Source of the DNA: Urophycis tenuis
Taxonomy: Eukaryota; Chordata; Actinopteri; Gadiformes; Phycidae
DNA length: 64,000 nucleotides
NCBI GenBank assembly: GCA_036785325.1
Contig: JAXIVH010000006.1
Location: forward strand, 359,001 to 423,000
Direction: 5' to 3'
In this document: piece by piece, positions 63,607 to 64,000 of the stretch
Position numbering within the stretch: position 1 is the stretch's first letter
Layout: every line of letters begins with the position of its first letter
Made by a program: the position numbers and the translations under genes
The notes under the pieces: generated by a model
Told to the model about the DNA's origin: nothing
The model's input: only the letters and a program-made list of their open reading frames with translations
Databases searched by the model: none

Positions 63607-64000
63607 CACAGAAAACGTACACACATACACAACCTTACTTTTTATAGTTGAATTGGACCCTCCACAGAGATCCAGTAGCACATGCCAGGATGACAGAATC
63701 TCTTGGCAGTCAATGTCAACAGGGGCCGACTGTAGCCTGACAGAAAACAGTCACAGATGGTTGGAGACATGCAGGTCTGTTACAGTAGGGCATTTTCAAC
63801 AAACATATAATGTACCAAGTACTCAGTGGTGTGTAGGAAGATACATTGTATATGTTATGCCATTATGCCAGGCTTCCTATTACAATAAATAGTTTCCCTT
63901 GACAACTGAGACAAACTGTGTACCTCTCCCCCCGCCACACACAAACCACTAGCAGTGGTCTGGATGAGGCCCACTCTCCTCCCCCCATGGTCTGTTAAGT
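63606..64000. other. jph2 intron, window end
   Basis: Unique sequence with no recognised gene or repeat. Confidence 0.5.

Overview
The window is nuclear DNA of a teleost fish. Three things show this: vertebrate multi-exon genes with GT-AG introns, very dense (CA)n, (GA)n and (TAA)n microsatellites, and typical fish transposons (hAT, Tc1, Ty3/gypsy, tRNA-derived SINEs, L2/Rex-like LINE tails). The species cannot be named from the sequence.

Five vertebrate genes can be reconstructed exon by exon: ttpal (minus, 9645-16727), hnf4a (minus, P1 form 18997-24680, with a separate distal first exon at 35226-35274), fitm2 (plus, 44606-45648), gdap1l1 (minus, 48599-56788) and the first two coding exons of jph2 (plus, 58325-60871, continuing past the window). 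Every predicted junction keeps phase. Predicted lengths are about 344 aa (ttpal), 453/440 aa (hnf4a P1/P2), 260 aa (fitm2) and 367 aa (gdap1l1). Order and relative orientation match the human 20q13.12 block JPH2-GDAP1L1-FITM2-HNF4A-TTPAL. I found no trace of R3HDML (expected between hnf4a and fitm2) or OSER1 (expected between gdap1l1 and jph2).

Layout: 1-3900 is a decayed Ty3/gypsy pol interrupted by two hAT-type insertions. 3900-9640 is repeat-rich intergenic DNA ending in the ttpal 3' UTR. 9645-17260 is ttpal; its last intron holds a broken Tc1 element that itself carries a hAT element. 18997-35274 is hnf4a with its P1 and P2 first exons. 35300-44500 is intergenic DNA with two minisatellites, LINE remnants and a pair of related exon-like modules of unknown origin. 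44606-48600 is fitm2 and the convergent gap to gdap1l1. 48599-58300 is gdap1l1 and the short head-to-head gap to jph2. 58325-64000 is the start of jph2, with a 200-base assembly gap at 63371-63570.

The genes are not an operon. hnf4a is a liver/gut/kidney nuclear receptor, ttpal a lipid-transfer protein, fitm2 an ER lipid-droplet protein, gdap1l1 a GST-like membrane protein and jph2 a junctional membrane tether. I see no wholly new gene system. The most interesting signals are the fish hnf4a P2 exon, splice acceptors built from (TG)n or from an 11-bp minisatellite, and several near-perfect hairpins that look like template-switch mutations, one of them copying a ttpal exon.
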